A stretch of DNA of 40,160 nucleotides from Eubacterium sp. (GTDB lineage: Bacteria > Bacillota_A > Clostridia > Lachnospirales > Lachnospiraceae). The translations under genes and the position numbers were made by a program. The notes beneath the pieces were generated by a model. That model did no database searches. It was not told the origin of the DNA and worked only from the letters and a program-made list of their open reading frames with translations. Below are positions 6,259-15,103 of this stretch, one piece after another (position 1 is the stretch's first letter; every line of letters starts with the position of its first letter). Location of the stretch: assembly GCA_024687845.1 (NCBI GenBank), contig JAILEL010000119.1:1-40160 (forward strand). Reading direction: 5' to 3'.

Positions 6259-8976
6259 ATGCGTTTTAAAAAATGGGTATCAGGTCTTATGGACCAAAAT
6301 AAAACTGCACAGGAGCGAATGCTGATTCTGCTAACTATAGTAGCTATGGCTGCGCTGTTTTTTATAATGATAGTCGGCATTATAATCGGCGAATCAGCAG
6401 AGGACATATTAACTTTGGCAGCGGCCTTTGTTGTATTTGGAATAATCGCATTTATTGCCTTTCATTTTAACAAGGTGCAGCTCTGCGCCACTATTGTGGA
6501 TTCCCTGCTGATATTTGTTGTAATGCCGGTTACATTTATCACAGGAGGCGGAATCAATGGAGGTTCTCCCATTTGGTTTATATTCTGTACAGTGTTTTCC
6601 TGTATGATAATTACCGGTCGGAGACGTTGGTTTCTGGTGGCTGCCAATCTGGTAGTTACGATCATCTGCTATTTCATCCAGTATCTGCATCCTGAAATGA
6701 TAACCATGCACGATGAGGAGATGGCCTTTCAGGATTCACTCATTTCAGTTGTTATCGTATGTCTGCTCATCTGTTTTCTGGTTGAATTCGAGGTTAGGAT
6801 TCTTAAAGAGGCTTACCGCAGGTCAGAGGATCAGCTGAAAGAGATAGATGAGCTTCGAAGATCACAGAATACATTTTTCTCCAGCATGAGTCATGAGATA
6901 AGAACGCCGATAAATACCATAATTGGATTAAATGAGATGATACTTCGAGAGGATATCTCAGAAGAGGTTGCCGAGGATGCAACTAATGTTCGTTCTGCCA
7001 GTAAGATTCTGCTTCACCTTGTAAATGATATCCTGGATATGTCCAAGATTGAGTCAGGCAAAATGGAGCTGGCTCCGGTTAATTATAACATTGGTGATAT
7101 GATGTCGGAAATCGTTGGAATGTTCTGGATGAGAGCAAAAGAAAAAGGACTTGATTTTCGTACGGATATAGATCCTATGCTTCCGACAGAGCTTTTCGGA
7201 GACGAAGTCCGGATCAAGCAGATTCTGATAAATGTTCTGAACAATGCCATAAAATATACCGCTGAGGGTTCAGTTACTCTTTCAATCCAGTTCAGACAAC
7301 TGGAAGAGAAAAAGGGGACAGTTACATTTACTGTGACTGATACAGGAATTGGTATTAAAAAGGAAAGTATTCCTTATCTGTTCAGTGCCTTCAGACGAGT
7401 GGATGAAACTGAGAACAGATATATCGAAGGAACAGGACTCGGACTTGCTATTGTAAAACAGCTGGTCGAGTTGATGGACGGAAATATAACAGTTAACAGT
7501 GTATATACAAAGGGATCAACATTTATCATCGATATTCCTCAGATGATTGTTGGGGACAGCGTGGCAGGAGAAAGAAGTTATAATTCAGAGGCAAAGCATT
7601 ATTCAATACGTCATGGCAAATATAACAAAAAATTCGACGCACCGGATGCAAGGGTTCTCGTGGTTGATGATAATGCATCTAATCTTCTCGTGGTATCGAA
7701 GCTCCTTCGTGATACGAAGATGCAGATTGATACAGCCCAGAGTGGAGAGGAAGCACTTGAAAAAACTATTTTGAAGGAATATCACCTTATTTTCATGGAT
7801 CATCTGATGCCGGAAATGGATGGTATTGAATGCTTCCGAAGGATTAGAAATCAGGTTGGTGGTATGTGCCGCTCCTCGAAGGTGGTAGCACTTACAGCAA
7901 ATGCCGGAAGTGAAAATAAACTGCTCTTTTCTGCGGAAGGCTTCGATGGTTATCTCGTTAAGCCAACCAGTGGAGAAGCCCTCGAGAATGAATGCCTGAG
8001 ACTTCTTCCAAAGGAATTGATTCATACAGTTTATTCTGATGACAAGATAGTAGAGGAGAGTATAAAGTGGCTGAAGGATCATGAGAGAAAGGAAGAAGTT
8101 ATCATTTCCACTGATAGTGTTGCGGACCTTTCTCCAGATCTGATTGAAAAATATAATATCGCCATAATTCCTCATAAGATAAATACAAATGAAGGAATCT
8201 TTACGGATGGTATTGAGGTAGAATCCCGAGGACTTGTTGCCTATATGGAGGAAAGCGATAAGGAGGCAAAAAATGCAGCTCCGTCCGTTGAGGATTATGA
8301 AGCATTCTTTGCAGGTCTTCTGACGAGGGCACATAATATTATTCATATCTCTATTTCGACCAAGGTTGCAAACAGTGGCTGTCCTAAGGCCGTGGAAGCA
8401 TCAGAAGCCTTTGACAATGTTACAGTAATTGATTCTGGCCATCTTTCCAGTGGACAGGGTCTTGTGGCACTTGAAGCGTGCAGGCTTGTGAAGGAGGGAA
8501 TGAGTGCTCAGATGATTAAGGAAACCCTTGAAAATAACTGGCATCAGTTCTCAACCAGCTTCGTAGTGAGCAGCCTGAAATATTTGGCAAAAGCAGGCCA
8601 GGTAGATGAGAAGATAAATGTAATCTCAAATGCAATAATGATGAGACCTGTTCTTACGATGAAAAATGGAAAAATAAGTGTAGGAAGGGTATTCTTTGGA
8701 AATCAGGAAAACTCATGGAAGAGATACATAGATTCAGAGCTTAGATGTTCTGGAAATATTGATAAAAGCATTCTCTTCGTAACCTATGTAGGGATGAGGC
8801 AGAGAGACCTTGACTTAATAGAGAGTGAGATAAATAAAAAGGTTACATTTGAAAGAATAATATTCCAGGAGGCGTCACCTGTAATCGCCGTAAACTGCGG
8901 ACCTGGAACATTTGGGCTTCTTTATAGAACTACAACTAGAGATAATAAGGTAAACGGTGATTTACAAAATAAATAA
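6259..8976 (+). CDS. Hybrid histidine kinase fused to a C-terminal DegV domain
   Basis: A 905-residue protein with about six membrane helices (residues 20-185). HisKA has His212 in SHEIRTPIN, HATPase_c has NVLNNAIKYT, DTGIGI and GTGLGL boxes, and the receiver (residues about 462-585) has Asp514 in FMDHLMP. From about residue 612 to 900 it becomes a full-length DegV/EDD-fold domain: IISTDSVADLSPDL at its start, ISISTKVANS in the middle, VIDSGHLSSGQGLVALEA, and GPGTFGLLYRT near the end. DegV proteins (FakB in Staphylococcus) bind fatty acids and present them to the kinase FakA. The domain sits where its two neighbours carry an HPt. There is no frame break at the junction, and the antisense open frame beneath it is a shadow. 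The domain calls are firm; a lipid-responsive or lipid-handling role is inferred. Confidence 0.9.
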   Translation: MRFKKWVSGLMDQNKTAQERMLILLTIVAMAALFFIMIVGIIIGESAEDILTLAAAFVVFGIIAFIAFHFNKVQLCATIVDSLLIFVVMPVTFITGGGINGGSPIWFIFCTVFSCMIITGRRRWFLVAANLVVTIICYFIQYLHPEMITMHDEEMAFQDSLISVVIVCLLICFLVEFEVRILKEAYRRSEDQLKEIDELRRSQNTFFSSMSHEIRTPINTIIGLNEMILREDISEEVAEDATNVRSASKILLHLVNDILDMSKIESGKMELAPVNYNIGDMMSEIVGMFWMRAKEKGLDFRTDIDPMLPTELFGDEVRIKQILINVLNNAIKYTAEGSVTLSIQFRQLEEKKGTVTFTVTDTGIGIKKESIPYLFSAFRRVDETENRYIEGTGLGLAIVKQLVELMDGNITVNSVYTKGSTFIIDIPQMIVGDSVAGERSYNSEAKHYSIRHGKYNKKFDAPDARVLVVDDNASNLLVVSKLLRDTKMQIDTAQSGEEALEKTILKEYHLIFMDHLMPEMDGIECFRRIRNQVGGMCRSSKVVALTANAGSENKLLFSAEGFDGYLVKPTSGEALENECLRLLPKELIHTVYSDDKIVEESIKWLKDHERKEEVIISTDSVADLSPDLIEKYNIAIIPHKINTNEGIFTDGIEVESRGLVAYMEESDKEAKNAAPSVEDYEAFFAGLLTRAHNIIHISISTKVANSGCPKAVEASEAFDNVTVIDSGHLSSGQGLVALEACRLVKEGMSAQMIKETLENNWHQFSTSFVVSSLKYLAKAGQVDEKINVISNAIMMRPVLTMKNGKISVGRVFFGNQENSWKRYIDSELRCSGNIDKSILFVTYVGMRQRDLDLIESEINKKVTFERIIFQEASPVIAVNCGPGTFGLLYRTTTRDNKVNGDLQNK

Positions 8977-8993
8977 TAGAAAAGGAAGAACAT

Positions 8994-10088
8994 ATGAGAT
9001 ATCCAAAAAACTTAGAAAAAGGCGGTACGATAGGGTTTATCGCTCCTTCCTTCGGCTGTGCCATTGAACCCTATAAGACAAGATTTGAAAATGCGGTTAA
9101 AATACTAAAAGATATGGGCTTCAACCTTTATTTTGGCCCCAACTGTTATGCTTCTTCGGGGCTTGGAATCAGCAATTCACCAGATAAATGCGCCGCTGAA
9201 CTAAATGCTGCTATGACTGATGAAAGTATAGATGCTATCATAACCTGTGGCGGTGGAGAACTGATGTGCGAAGTTGTTCCATATATGGATTTTGAGGCGA
9301 TAAAAAAGGCATCACCCAAATGGTATATGGGATATTCAGACAATACAAACTTTACCTTTCTTTCTAATATATTGGCGGATACTGCGACTGTTTATGGACC
9401 ATGTGCTCCAACCTTCGGCAGGGAGCCCTGGCACGAGTCGGTATCTGATTCTCTAAAGCTCATCATGGGAGAAATTACTGAAGTCAGCGGATATAAGGCG
9501 TGGGAGAATGAAGATTACGAAGTAGAAGAAGGTGAAGAGATTGATCCGCTTCTTCCATATAATGCTACTGAAAGAACAGTATATAAATACTTTATCCCTA
9601 ATAATAGTAGCTCATATAAGTCAGATGCCAGTGGCATTATCTCAGGAGATGACTTTACAGGCAAGATAAATATGAAGGGGCGTCTTATCGGCGGGTGTGT
9701 AGATATACTTACACTTCATGTGGGTACAAAATATGATAAAGTAGGTGAATTTCTTGAGAAATATAAATCAGATGGCTTCATCTGGTTTCTGGAATGCTGT
9801 GACCTGGACCCACTTTCAGCCAGAAGGGCATTCTGGCAGATGAGAGAAGCAGGCTGGTTTAAGTATGTGAAAGGATTCCTGATTGGCAGATCTCTTCATT
9901 TTGGAGAAGAGGTTATGGGAGTAGATATGTATAATGCAATAACCGATATGATTGGCGGATATGGTGTCCCTGTCATAATGGATACTGATATAGGACATAA
10001 GCCACCAGCAATGCCAATAATATCCGGTAGTGTTGCAGAAATAGAAAGCGCAGGAAATGAACTAAAGATTAAGTATGAATTCCTGTAA
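8994..10088 (+). CDS. LD-carboxypeptidase / MccF-like serine peptidase (S66)
   Basis: A 364-residue S66-family peptidase. The family either trims the terminal D-Ala of tetrapeptides in murein recycling (LdcA) or cleaves acylated microcin-like compounds (MccF). The catalytic triad is visible: Ser115 in GYSDNT, Glu267 in WFLECCD, and His335 in IGHKPP. The N-terminal GGTIGFIAPS and CGGGELM turns are typical. There is no signal peptide, so the enzyme should act in the cytoplasm. The ATG has AAGGAAG upstream and lies 17 bases after the kinase-DegV stop, so it is probably co-transcribed. Length is slightly above classical LdcA (about 300) because of an acidic insertion near residues 170-215, which is common in the MccF-like branch. 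Its exact substrate cannot be settled from sequence. Confidence 0.9.
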   Translation: MRYPKNLEKGGTIGFIAPSFGCAIEPYKTRFENAVKILKDMGFNLYFGPNCYASSGLGISNSPDKCAAELNAAMTDESIDAIITCGGGELMCEVVPYMDFEAIKKASPKWYMGYSDNTNFTFLSNILADTATVYGPCAPTFGREPWHESVSDSLKLIMGEITEVSGYKAWENEDYEVEEGEEIDPLLPYNATERTVYKYFIPNNSSSYKSDASGIISGDDFTGKINMKGRLIGGCVDILTLHVGTKYDKVGEFLEKYKSDGFIWFLECCDLDPLSARRAFWQMREAGWFKYVKGFLIGRSLHFGEEVMGVDMYNAITDMIGGYGVPVIMDTDIGHKPPAMPIISGSVAEIESAGNELKIKYEFL

Positions 10089-10095
10089 TCATGCT

Positions 10096-11025
10096 TTACA
10101 CTGGTGACAGCGTAGTGAATATACTCATGAGTATCGTTATAGTTGCTATAGAGGTTATAGTAGATATCGCGATTGCATTTGCAAGAAGCTCGGTATCTTC
10201 ACCCATTTTCTGAGACTGAATAAGTGGAAGATTGCCAATAGGCATAGCAGCCATAAGGCAAAGTCCCAGAATGGTTTCAGAGCTGAAACTCATAGCCTTT
10301 AAAACAATAAATAGAATAGTAGGAACAAGAAGCATCCGTATTACGATATATATCCAGATACGGATGTTTTTTAATCCTGCAGTGATATCGGATCTTGCTA
10401 TACCAACTCCCAGCATAGTCATAGAAAGAAATACAGTCGCATTTCCTATAAAACTGATGCTGTTAGAAATAATGAGAGGTGGTTTATAGTCAAACCAGAA
10501 AACCACAAGACTGAGAAGAGCCATTATAGTTCCGGGGCTGAATACCTTTTTTAGATTTAGTTTTTCCTTACCATTACTTAAGATTATTATTCCATGTGTA
10601 TAGAACAATAGACTATACATAACATTGCATATAATAACATAGAGGATTGCATTTTCCGGAAGGATGGCACGTGCAACAGGAATGCCTATGAAACCAACAT
10701 TGGTATATACAGTCATCAGATTGAAAAATCTTTTTTCTTCCTTCGGAGCTTTAACAATAATAGGGAAAACGAAGCCGAGAATCACAAGCCCGGCATAGAA
10801 AATAGTGCCAAGTATCATACCAGTGATAAGATCACTGTGAGTTGCAGTAATATTTCCAGAAAGAATCGAAGCAAGGATAAGTGCAGGATTACAGATATCC
10901 ATTACAATAGTAGAAACCTTCTGCGAAGAAGGGTCATCAATAACTCCCTTCTTATAAAGATAAATTCCTATAGAAACTAAAATGGTAATAACACCCATTT
11001 GCTGAAGAACGATAATAGTGCTCAT
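10096..11025 (-). CDS. AEC-family (auxin efflux carrier-like) permease
   Basis: A 309-residue membrane protein with about ten hydrophobic helices. It has the family pattern of an N-terminal transmembrane block, a central hydrophilic region (VKAPKEEKRF) and a C-terminal block including YTNVGFIGIP and MAAMPIGNLP. Members transport organic acids such as malate or malonate, or are uncharacterised. The open frame extends upstream to 11121, but the ATG at 11025 has GTGAGG six bases upstream and starts a proper first helix. A promoter (TTGCAG-N17-TACAAT) sits upstream. The gene converges on the LD-carboxypeptidase with only seven bases between the stop codons and is divergent from the GGDEF receptor gene. 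The substrate is unknown. Confidence 0.88.
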   Translation of the reverse strand: MSTIIVLQQMGVITILVSIGIYLYKKGVIDDPSSQKVSTIVMDICNPALILASILSGNITATHSDLITGMILGTIFYAGLVILGFVFPIIVKAPKEEKRFFNLMTVYTNVGFIGIPVARAILPENAILYVIICNVMYSLLFYTHGIIILSNGKEKLNLKKVFSPGTIMALLSLVVFWFDYKPPLIISNSISFIGNATVFLSMTMLGVGIARSDITAGLKNIRIWIYIVIRMLLVPTILFIVLKAMSFSSETILGLCLMAAMPIGNLPLIQSQKMGEDTELLANAIAISTITSIATITILMSIFTTLSPV

Positions 11026-11067
11026 AAAAAACCTCACCACATAAAACAGCCAAAATAAACAGCAGAT

Positions 11068-11096
11068 ATTGTAGCATTGCTTTTGCATTTCTGCAA
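11068..11096 (-). promoter_or_regulatory. Sigma-A promoter for the AEC permease
   Basis: On the minus strand TTGCAG (11091-11096) and TACAAT (11068-11073) are separated by exactly 17 bp, about 43 bases upstream of the chosen ATG at 11025. The site overlaps the longer reading frame beginning at 11121, supporting the shorter start. Confidence 0.65.
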
Positions 11097-11130
11097 ACAA
11101 AATAAATTGTTTTTCTGTCATTAGTAGTTG

Positions 11131-11139
11131 TGGTATAAT
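11131..11139 (+). promoter_or_regulatory. Extended -10 promoter for the propeller-GGDEF receptor
   Basis: TGGTATAAT is a perfect extended -10 element (TG-N-TATAAT). No good -35 box stands at 17 bp; TTGTTT lies 21 bp upstream. Transcription would start near 11146, just upstream of the candidate start codons. It is divergent from the AEC permease promoter. Confidence 0.6.
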
Positions 11140-11204
11140 TCATGTAACATTTTTTGGGGCAGATATGGTACATAGGTAATGTTTTTCTTATGCTTGGGGG
11201 TTTT

Positions 11205-14200
11205 ATGGGGAGCAGAAAAAGTCGCAACAACTTTTCTAAAACTACACATTTACTATTAGGTCTTTTATTAGGCCTTATCATCAATTTTATAGGCTTTTTC
11301 CTTTGCAAATGGTTGAACCTGCCTGTTTTGGGAGATTCCATAGGAACAGTTCTTATGGCTATTGAATTCGGACCTGCTGTTGGAATGGTAGTAGGTGGAC
11401 TGACAGCTTTTGTTACCTGGTCTCTTGGATTTGCTCCTTCTTTAAGTACAGTTTCCGGAATTATAGTGGGACTTGTAGCTGGTCTTTTATTATCACGCAA
11501 AAAAAATTATGATTATTTTGGATTGGTTACAGTAGCAATGCTTGCTGCACTTATTTCTGCGTTTATTGGCATGACTATTGATATGGTTTATTTTAATCTG
11601 ATGATAGATAATGAATGGGGCGCTGCACTTCAGAATATGTTATCTATTTATGTAATTAATGAATATGTAGTATTAGCTATGGCAGAGCTCTTTGTTTTTA
11701 TCCCTGACAGGGTGTTAGCATTTATTCTGGCATATATTATTATTGGTATTACGAAGAAGTTTCGAGTAAATGGCGATGAAAAAAGACAGAAGAAGGCAGC
11801 AGGGGCTGTGTCAATGATTCTTGCCTTTATTTTGGCTCTTTCACTTGGAAATGTATCAACTGCTGCTGATACCGAAGATGGTTATACAGATTTTGAGATT
11901 AATAAATTCGGCTATGATGTGGGTCTTCCTTCAAGTCAGATAAATGCAGTCCTTCAGTCAAGAGATGGTTATATATGGATCGGATCATATTCAGGTCTTT
12001 ACAGATATGATGGAATAAAGATAGAATATACTAATATTGATGACAGAATAAGAGATGTAATGTCCTTATTTGAGGATACCAGAGGAAGAATGTGGATTGG
12101 AACAAATGACAGTGGTGTCTTTTGCTACAATCCGGAAAATGGGGAATGCATATGTTATTCAAAGCAAGATGGCCTGAACTCTGGTTCCATAAGAGGAATC
12201 TGTGAAGACAAAGATGGAAATATCTATCTTGGCTCCATGCTTTCCCTTGCAAAGGTTTCATCAAAAGGAGAATTCAAGGTCTTTGACAATAAAGATATCG
12301 AATATTCCAGGTATCTGTCTAATATTGATGACGGAAATATAGTAGGTGTTACGGCAGATGGACTTTTGTACGTGATGAGAGACGACAAAATAATAGATTC
12401 TGTCATTTCAACAGATGAGGATGCTCCATTTAAAGAAGTGGAATGTCATGGAAATGAGATCATAGTTGGAAGTAAGTCAAGTATTGCTTATGTGTTTTCG
12501 TTTGAAAATGATAAGCTTGTGCTGAATGATACATTTTCACTTGAACCTCTTGAATATGTAAATGATCTGCTTTACTCTCCGAAGTATCAGGGGTATTTCG
12601 TATCCTGCAAGAATGGTGTGGGATATTTTGATGAGAATGAGAAACGTCCTGCAGCTATCGAAAAGGACAGCTTTAAGGGAGAGATTAATGCGGCAATTGT
12701 CGATTATCAGGGGAATATCTGGTTTGCTTCAAGTAAGGATGGTATTATCAAATATTCCAAAACGCCATTTGAGAATCTTATCAGAAAGGCTGGTCTGACA
12801 GGGGCTGTTACTAATGCAATACTTGTGGATGGTGACGACATATATATAGGAACGGATAATGGTCTCCAGATAATTGATAAGAATACAAATAAAGCGATAG
12901 AAAAAGAAATCCTTCAGGTTTTAGATGGAGTAAGGATCAGGAATATTTATAAAGATTCCAAGGATAATATCTGGTTTAGTACATATGGCTCAGATGAACT
13001 TGTAAGGCTTTCAAAGGATGGAAATATCCGGATATTTGATGATAAGAAAGATGACCTGAATGGAAAAAATATGCGACAGGCTATAGAGCTTTCTGATGGA
13101 AGAATTCTCGTTTCCGGAGCTGACGGACTTACATATCTTAAGGATGATAAGGTCGACGCTAAGCTTACATATAAGGACGGTCTTGAGATTACAAGCATTC
13201 TTTCCCTGGTTGAAAAGGAGGATGGTACAATTATGGCCGGTTCCGATGGCAAGGGAATATATCTTATTAAGGATGATAAGATTGTCGGTCATATTGGAGA
13301 AGAGGAAGGGCTTCAAACGGAAGTCGTGCTTCGAATTGTTAAATGCTCTGGCGGATATTTTTATGTTACAAGTAATGCAATCTATTATGATGATGGAACA
13401 AGTATAAAACTGTTGGATAATTTTTATTCAAATAATTATGACATTAATATAAAGGATGGCAGATGCTGGATCACGTCAAGTGCCGGAATCTATGTAGGCA
13501 ATGAGAAGGATTTGATGGAAAATAATTCCAGCGCTTTTACATTAATGGATGAGAGCTGGGGACTTACTTCATCCTTAAATGCGAATTCCTGGAACTGCAT
13601 TGATGGATATGATCTGTATCTCTGCTGCCTTGATGGAGTGAGAAGGATTTCCACCAATGTTTCAGATGATATATATGCTGATTATCAGGTGCATCTGAAA
13701 AATATATCAACTGCCGAAGGTACTATATATAAGAAAAATGGCAGATTCACTATTCCGGCAGTTGAGGGACGTATTGATTTTAATATTGCTATTAACAATT
13801 TCACCCTTTCAAATCCATATATTTTCTATTATCTTGAAGGAAGAGAAAATGAAGGTGTTATGGCAAAACAGGATGAAATCATTCCTCTGACATATTCACA
13901 CCTGTATGGAGGAGACTATACACTTTGCATTCAGGTGTATGACTCCACGACCTTTAAACCGATGACCATTAGAAAAATCAAGATAACCAAAGAAAAAATG
14001 ATGTATGAGAAACTGTATTTTCAGTTTTATCTGATGTTGGTTACAGGATTTAATGTATTCTATTTTGGCTGGCTGTTTTATGTTATCAATAAAAGAACCA
14101 GAAGGATCAGAGGCCTTCAGAAGGAAATGACTACTGATCCTATGACTGGTATTCTCAATAAGGCAGGTTCTCATAGAGCCCTGGAAGCTGCCTGCAAGGA

Positions 14201-15059
14201 AGAAACAGGAATGCTTCTCATGATAGATCTGGACAGCTTTAAGCTGGTAAATGATCTCTATGGTCATGATATGGGTGATAAGATATTGATCAGATTTGCA
14301 GAACTTCTGAAAAGTGCAGTGGGCGAAGAAGATATCTGTGGACGTCTCGGAGGAGATGAATTCGTTGCATTTATCAAGAATACTATTGATGAAGACGAAG
14401 TAGAAAAAATAACAACCTTCATGAATAGGGAGATTGTTAAGTCCGCCAAGGAATATATGGGTGACGATATGCAGATTCCACTTGGAACTTCTATTGGAGC
14501 GGTTCGTGTTCCGGAAGAAGGAAGGGAATTTGAAGAGGTATTCAAGCTTGCTGACAAGGCTTTATATGTGGTAAAGCAGAATGGAAAACATGGCTACTAC
14601 ATTTATCAGAAGAAAGCCGAGAAAAAGGATAATATAGATGGAAATGCTGATAGCCACGATCTGAAAAATATTAAGAAGATAATCAGTGAACGTAATGAAG
14701 GACGAGGCGCTTACGAAGTAAACTTCGATAAACTCCAGACACTGTATAAGTTCATTAGTAGAGATGATAAGGTGAAGGACAGAAAAACTGATTTTGTAAG
14801 GATCAGTATTCATAGTGATTCATCTGATAGGAGTGATGCTCAGATTCCAGATACAGTTATCGAAAGCTTTGAAGACACGCTCGTTCGTATGCTTAGTAAA
14901 AACGATATAGTTAGTGCCTACTCGGGGGATTTCTTCGTACTCCTTTTAGAAGATTCTCCAGAGGATAGGCTTAAGGAGATTATCTCTGCCTGGAAACAGG
15001 ATGATAATAATTCCGCCTATACAGTGGAATATGAGATAGACTCAGTTGGTGAAATATAG
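11205..15059 (+). CDS. ECF-S-like membrane / Reg_prop propeller / Y_Y_Y / GGDEF signalling receptor
   Basis: A 1284-residue receptor. Residues about 10-190 are five to six helices resembling an ECF transporter S component, including the LGDSIGTVLMAIEFGP stretch. A further helix ending near residue 220 leads into repeated two-component-regulator propeller blades (for example INAVLQSRDGYIWIGSYSG and the MWIGTNDSG blade), then a Y_Y_Y-like domain, then a helix at about 930-950. A GGDEF domain follows with GGDEF intact at 1049-1053; the autoinhibitory RxxD position reads GEED. The last about 130 residues look like a second, degenerate GGDEF in which the motif is SGDFF (about 1240). It probably senses an extracellular glycan and makes cyclic di-GMP. 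The start is uncertain: ATG 11205 follows GGGGG, ATG 11190 and TTG 11154 are alternatives. It lies 44 bp before yesM. Confidence 0.85.
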   Translation: MGSRKSRNNFSKTTHLLLGLLLGLIINFIGFFLCKWLNLPVLGDSIGTVLMAIEFGPAVGMVVGGLTAFVTWSLGFAPSLSTVSGIIVGLVAGLLLSRKKNYDYFGLVTVAMLAALISAFIGMTIDMVYFNLMIDNEWGAALQNMLSIYVINEYVVLAMAELFVFIPDRVLAFILAYIIIGITKKFRVNGDEKRQKKAAGAVSMILAFILALSLGNVSTAADTEDGYTDFEINKFGYDVGLPSSQINAVLQSRDGYIWIGSYSGLYRYDGIKIEYTNIDDRIRDVMSLFEDTRGRMWIGTNDSGVFCYNPENGECICYSKQDGLNSGSIRGICEDKDGNIYLGSMLSLAKVSSKGEFKVFDNKDIEYSRYLSNIDDGNIVGVTADGLLYVMRDDKIIDSVISTDEDAPFKEVECHGNEIIVGSKSSIAYVFSFENDKLVLNDTFSLEPLEYVNDLLYSPKYQGYFVSCKNGVGYFDENEKRPAAIEKDSFKGEINAAIVDYQGNIWFASSKDGIIKYSKTPFENLIRKAGLTGAVTNAILVDGDDIYIGTDNGLQIIDKNTNKAIEKEILQVLDGVRIRNIYKDSKDNIWFSTYGSDELVRLSKDGNIRIFDDKKDDLNGKNMRQAIELSDGRILVSGADGLTYLKDDKVDAKLTYKDGLEITSILSLVEKEDGTIMAGSDGKGIYLIKDDKIVGHIGEEEGLQTEVVLRIVKCSGGYFYVTSNAIYYDDGTSIKLLDNFYSNNYDINIKDGRCWITSSAGIYVGNEKDLMENNSSAFTLMDESWGLTSSLNANSWNCIDGYDLYLCCLDGVRRISTNVSDDIYADYQVHLKNISTAEGTIYKKNGRFTIPAVEGRIDFNIAINNFTLSNPYIFYYLEGRENEGVMAKQDEIIPLTYSHLYGGDYTLCIQVYDSTTFKPMTIRKIKITKEKMMYEKLYFQFYLMLVTGFNVFYFGWLFYVINKRTRRIRGLQKEMTTDPMTGILNKAGSHRALEAACKEETGMLLMIDLDSFKLVNDLYGHDMGDKILIRFAELLKSAVGEEDICGRLGGDEFVAFIKNTIDEDEVEKITTFMNREIVKSAKEYMGDDMQIPLGTSIGAVRVPEEGREFEEVFKLADKALYVVKQNGKHGYYIYQKKAEKKDNIDGNADSHDLKNIKKIISERNEGRGAYEVNFDKLQTLYKFISRDDKVKDRKTDFVRISIHSDSSDRSDAQIPDTVIESFEDTLVRMLSKNDIVSAYSGDFFVLLLEDSPEDRLKEIISAWKQDDNNSAYTVEYEIDSVGEI

Positions 15060-15103
15060 CTCGCAAAATAACAGAAAAAAATAATAAGGAAAGCAAAAAG
15101 ACC

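Noticed and set aside
7603..8346. A 247-codon open frame on the minus strand
   Set aside because: It lies entirely inside the kinase-DegV gene, has no recognisable domain or ribosome binding site, and its composition is that of an antisense shadow.
11026..11121. A longer N-terminus for the AEC permease
   Set aside because: The extension covers the TTGCAG-TACAAT promoter and has no ribosome binding site, whereas 11025 has GTGAGG.
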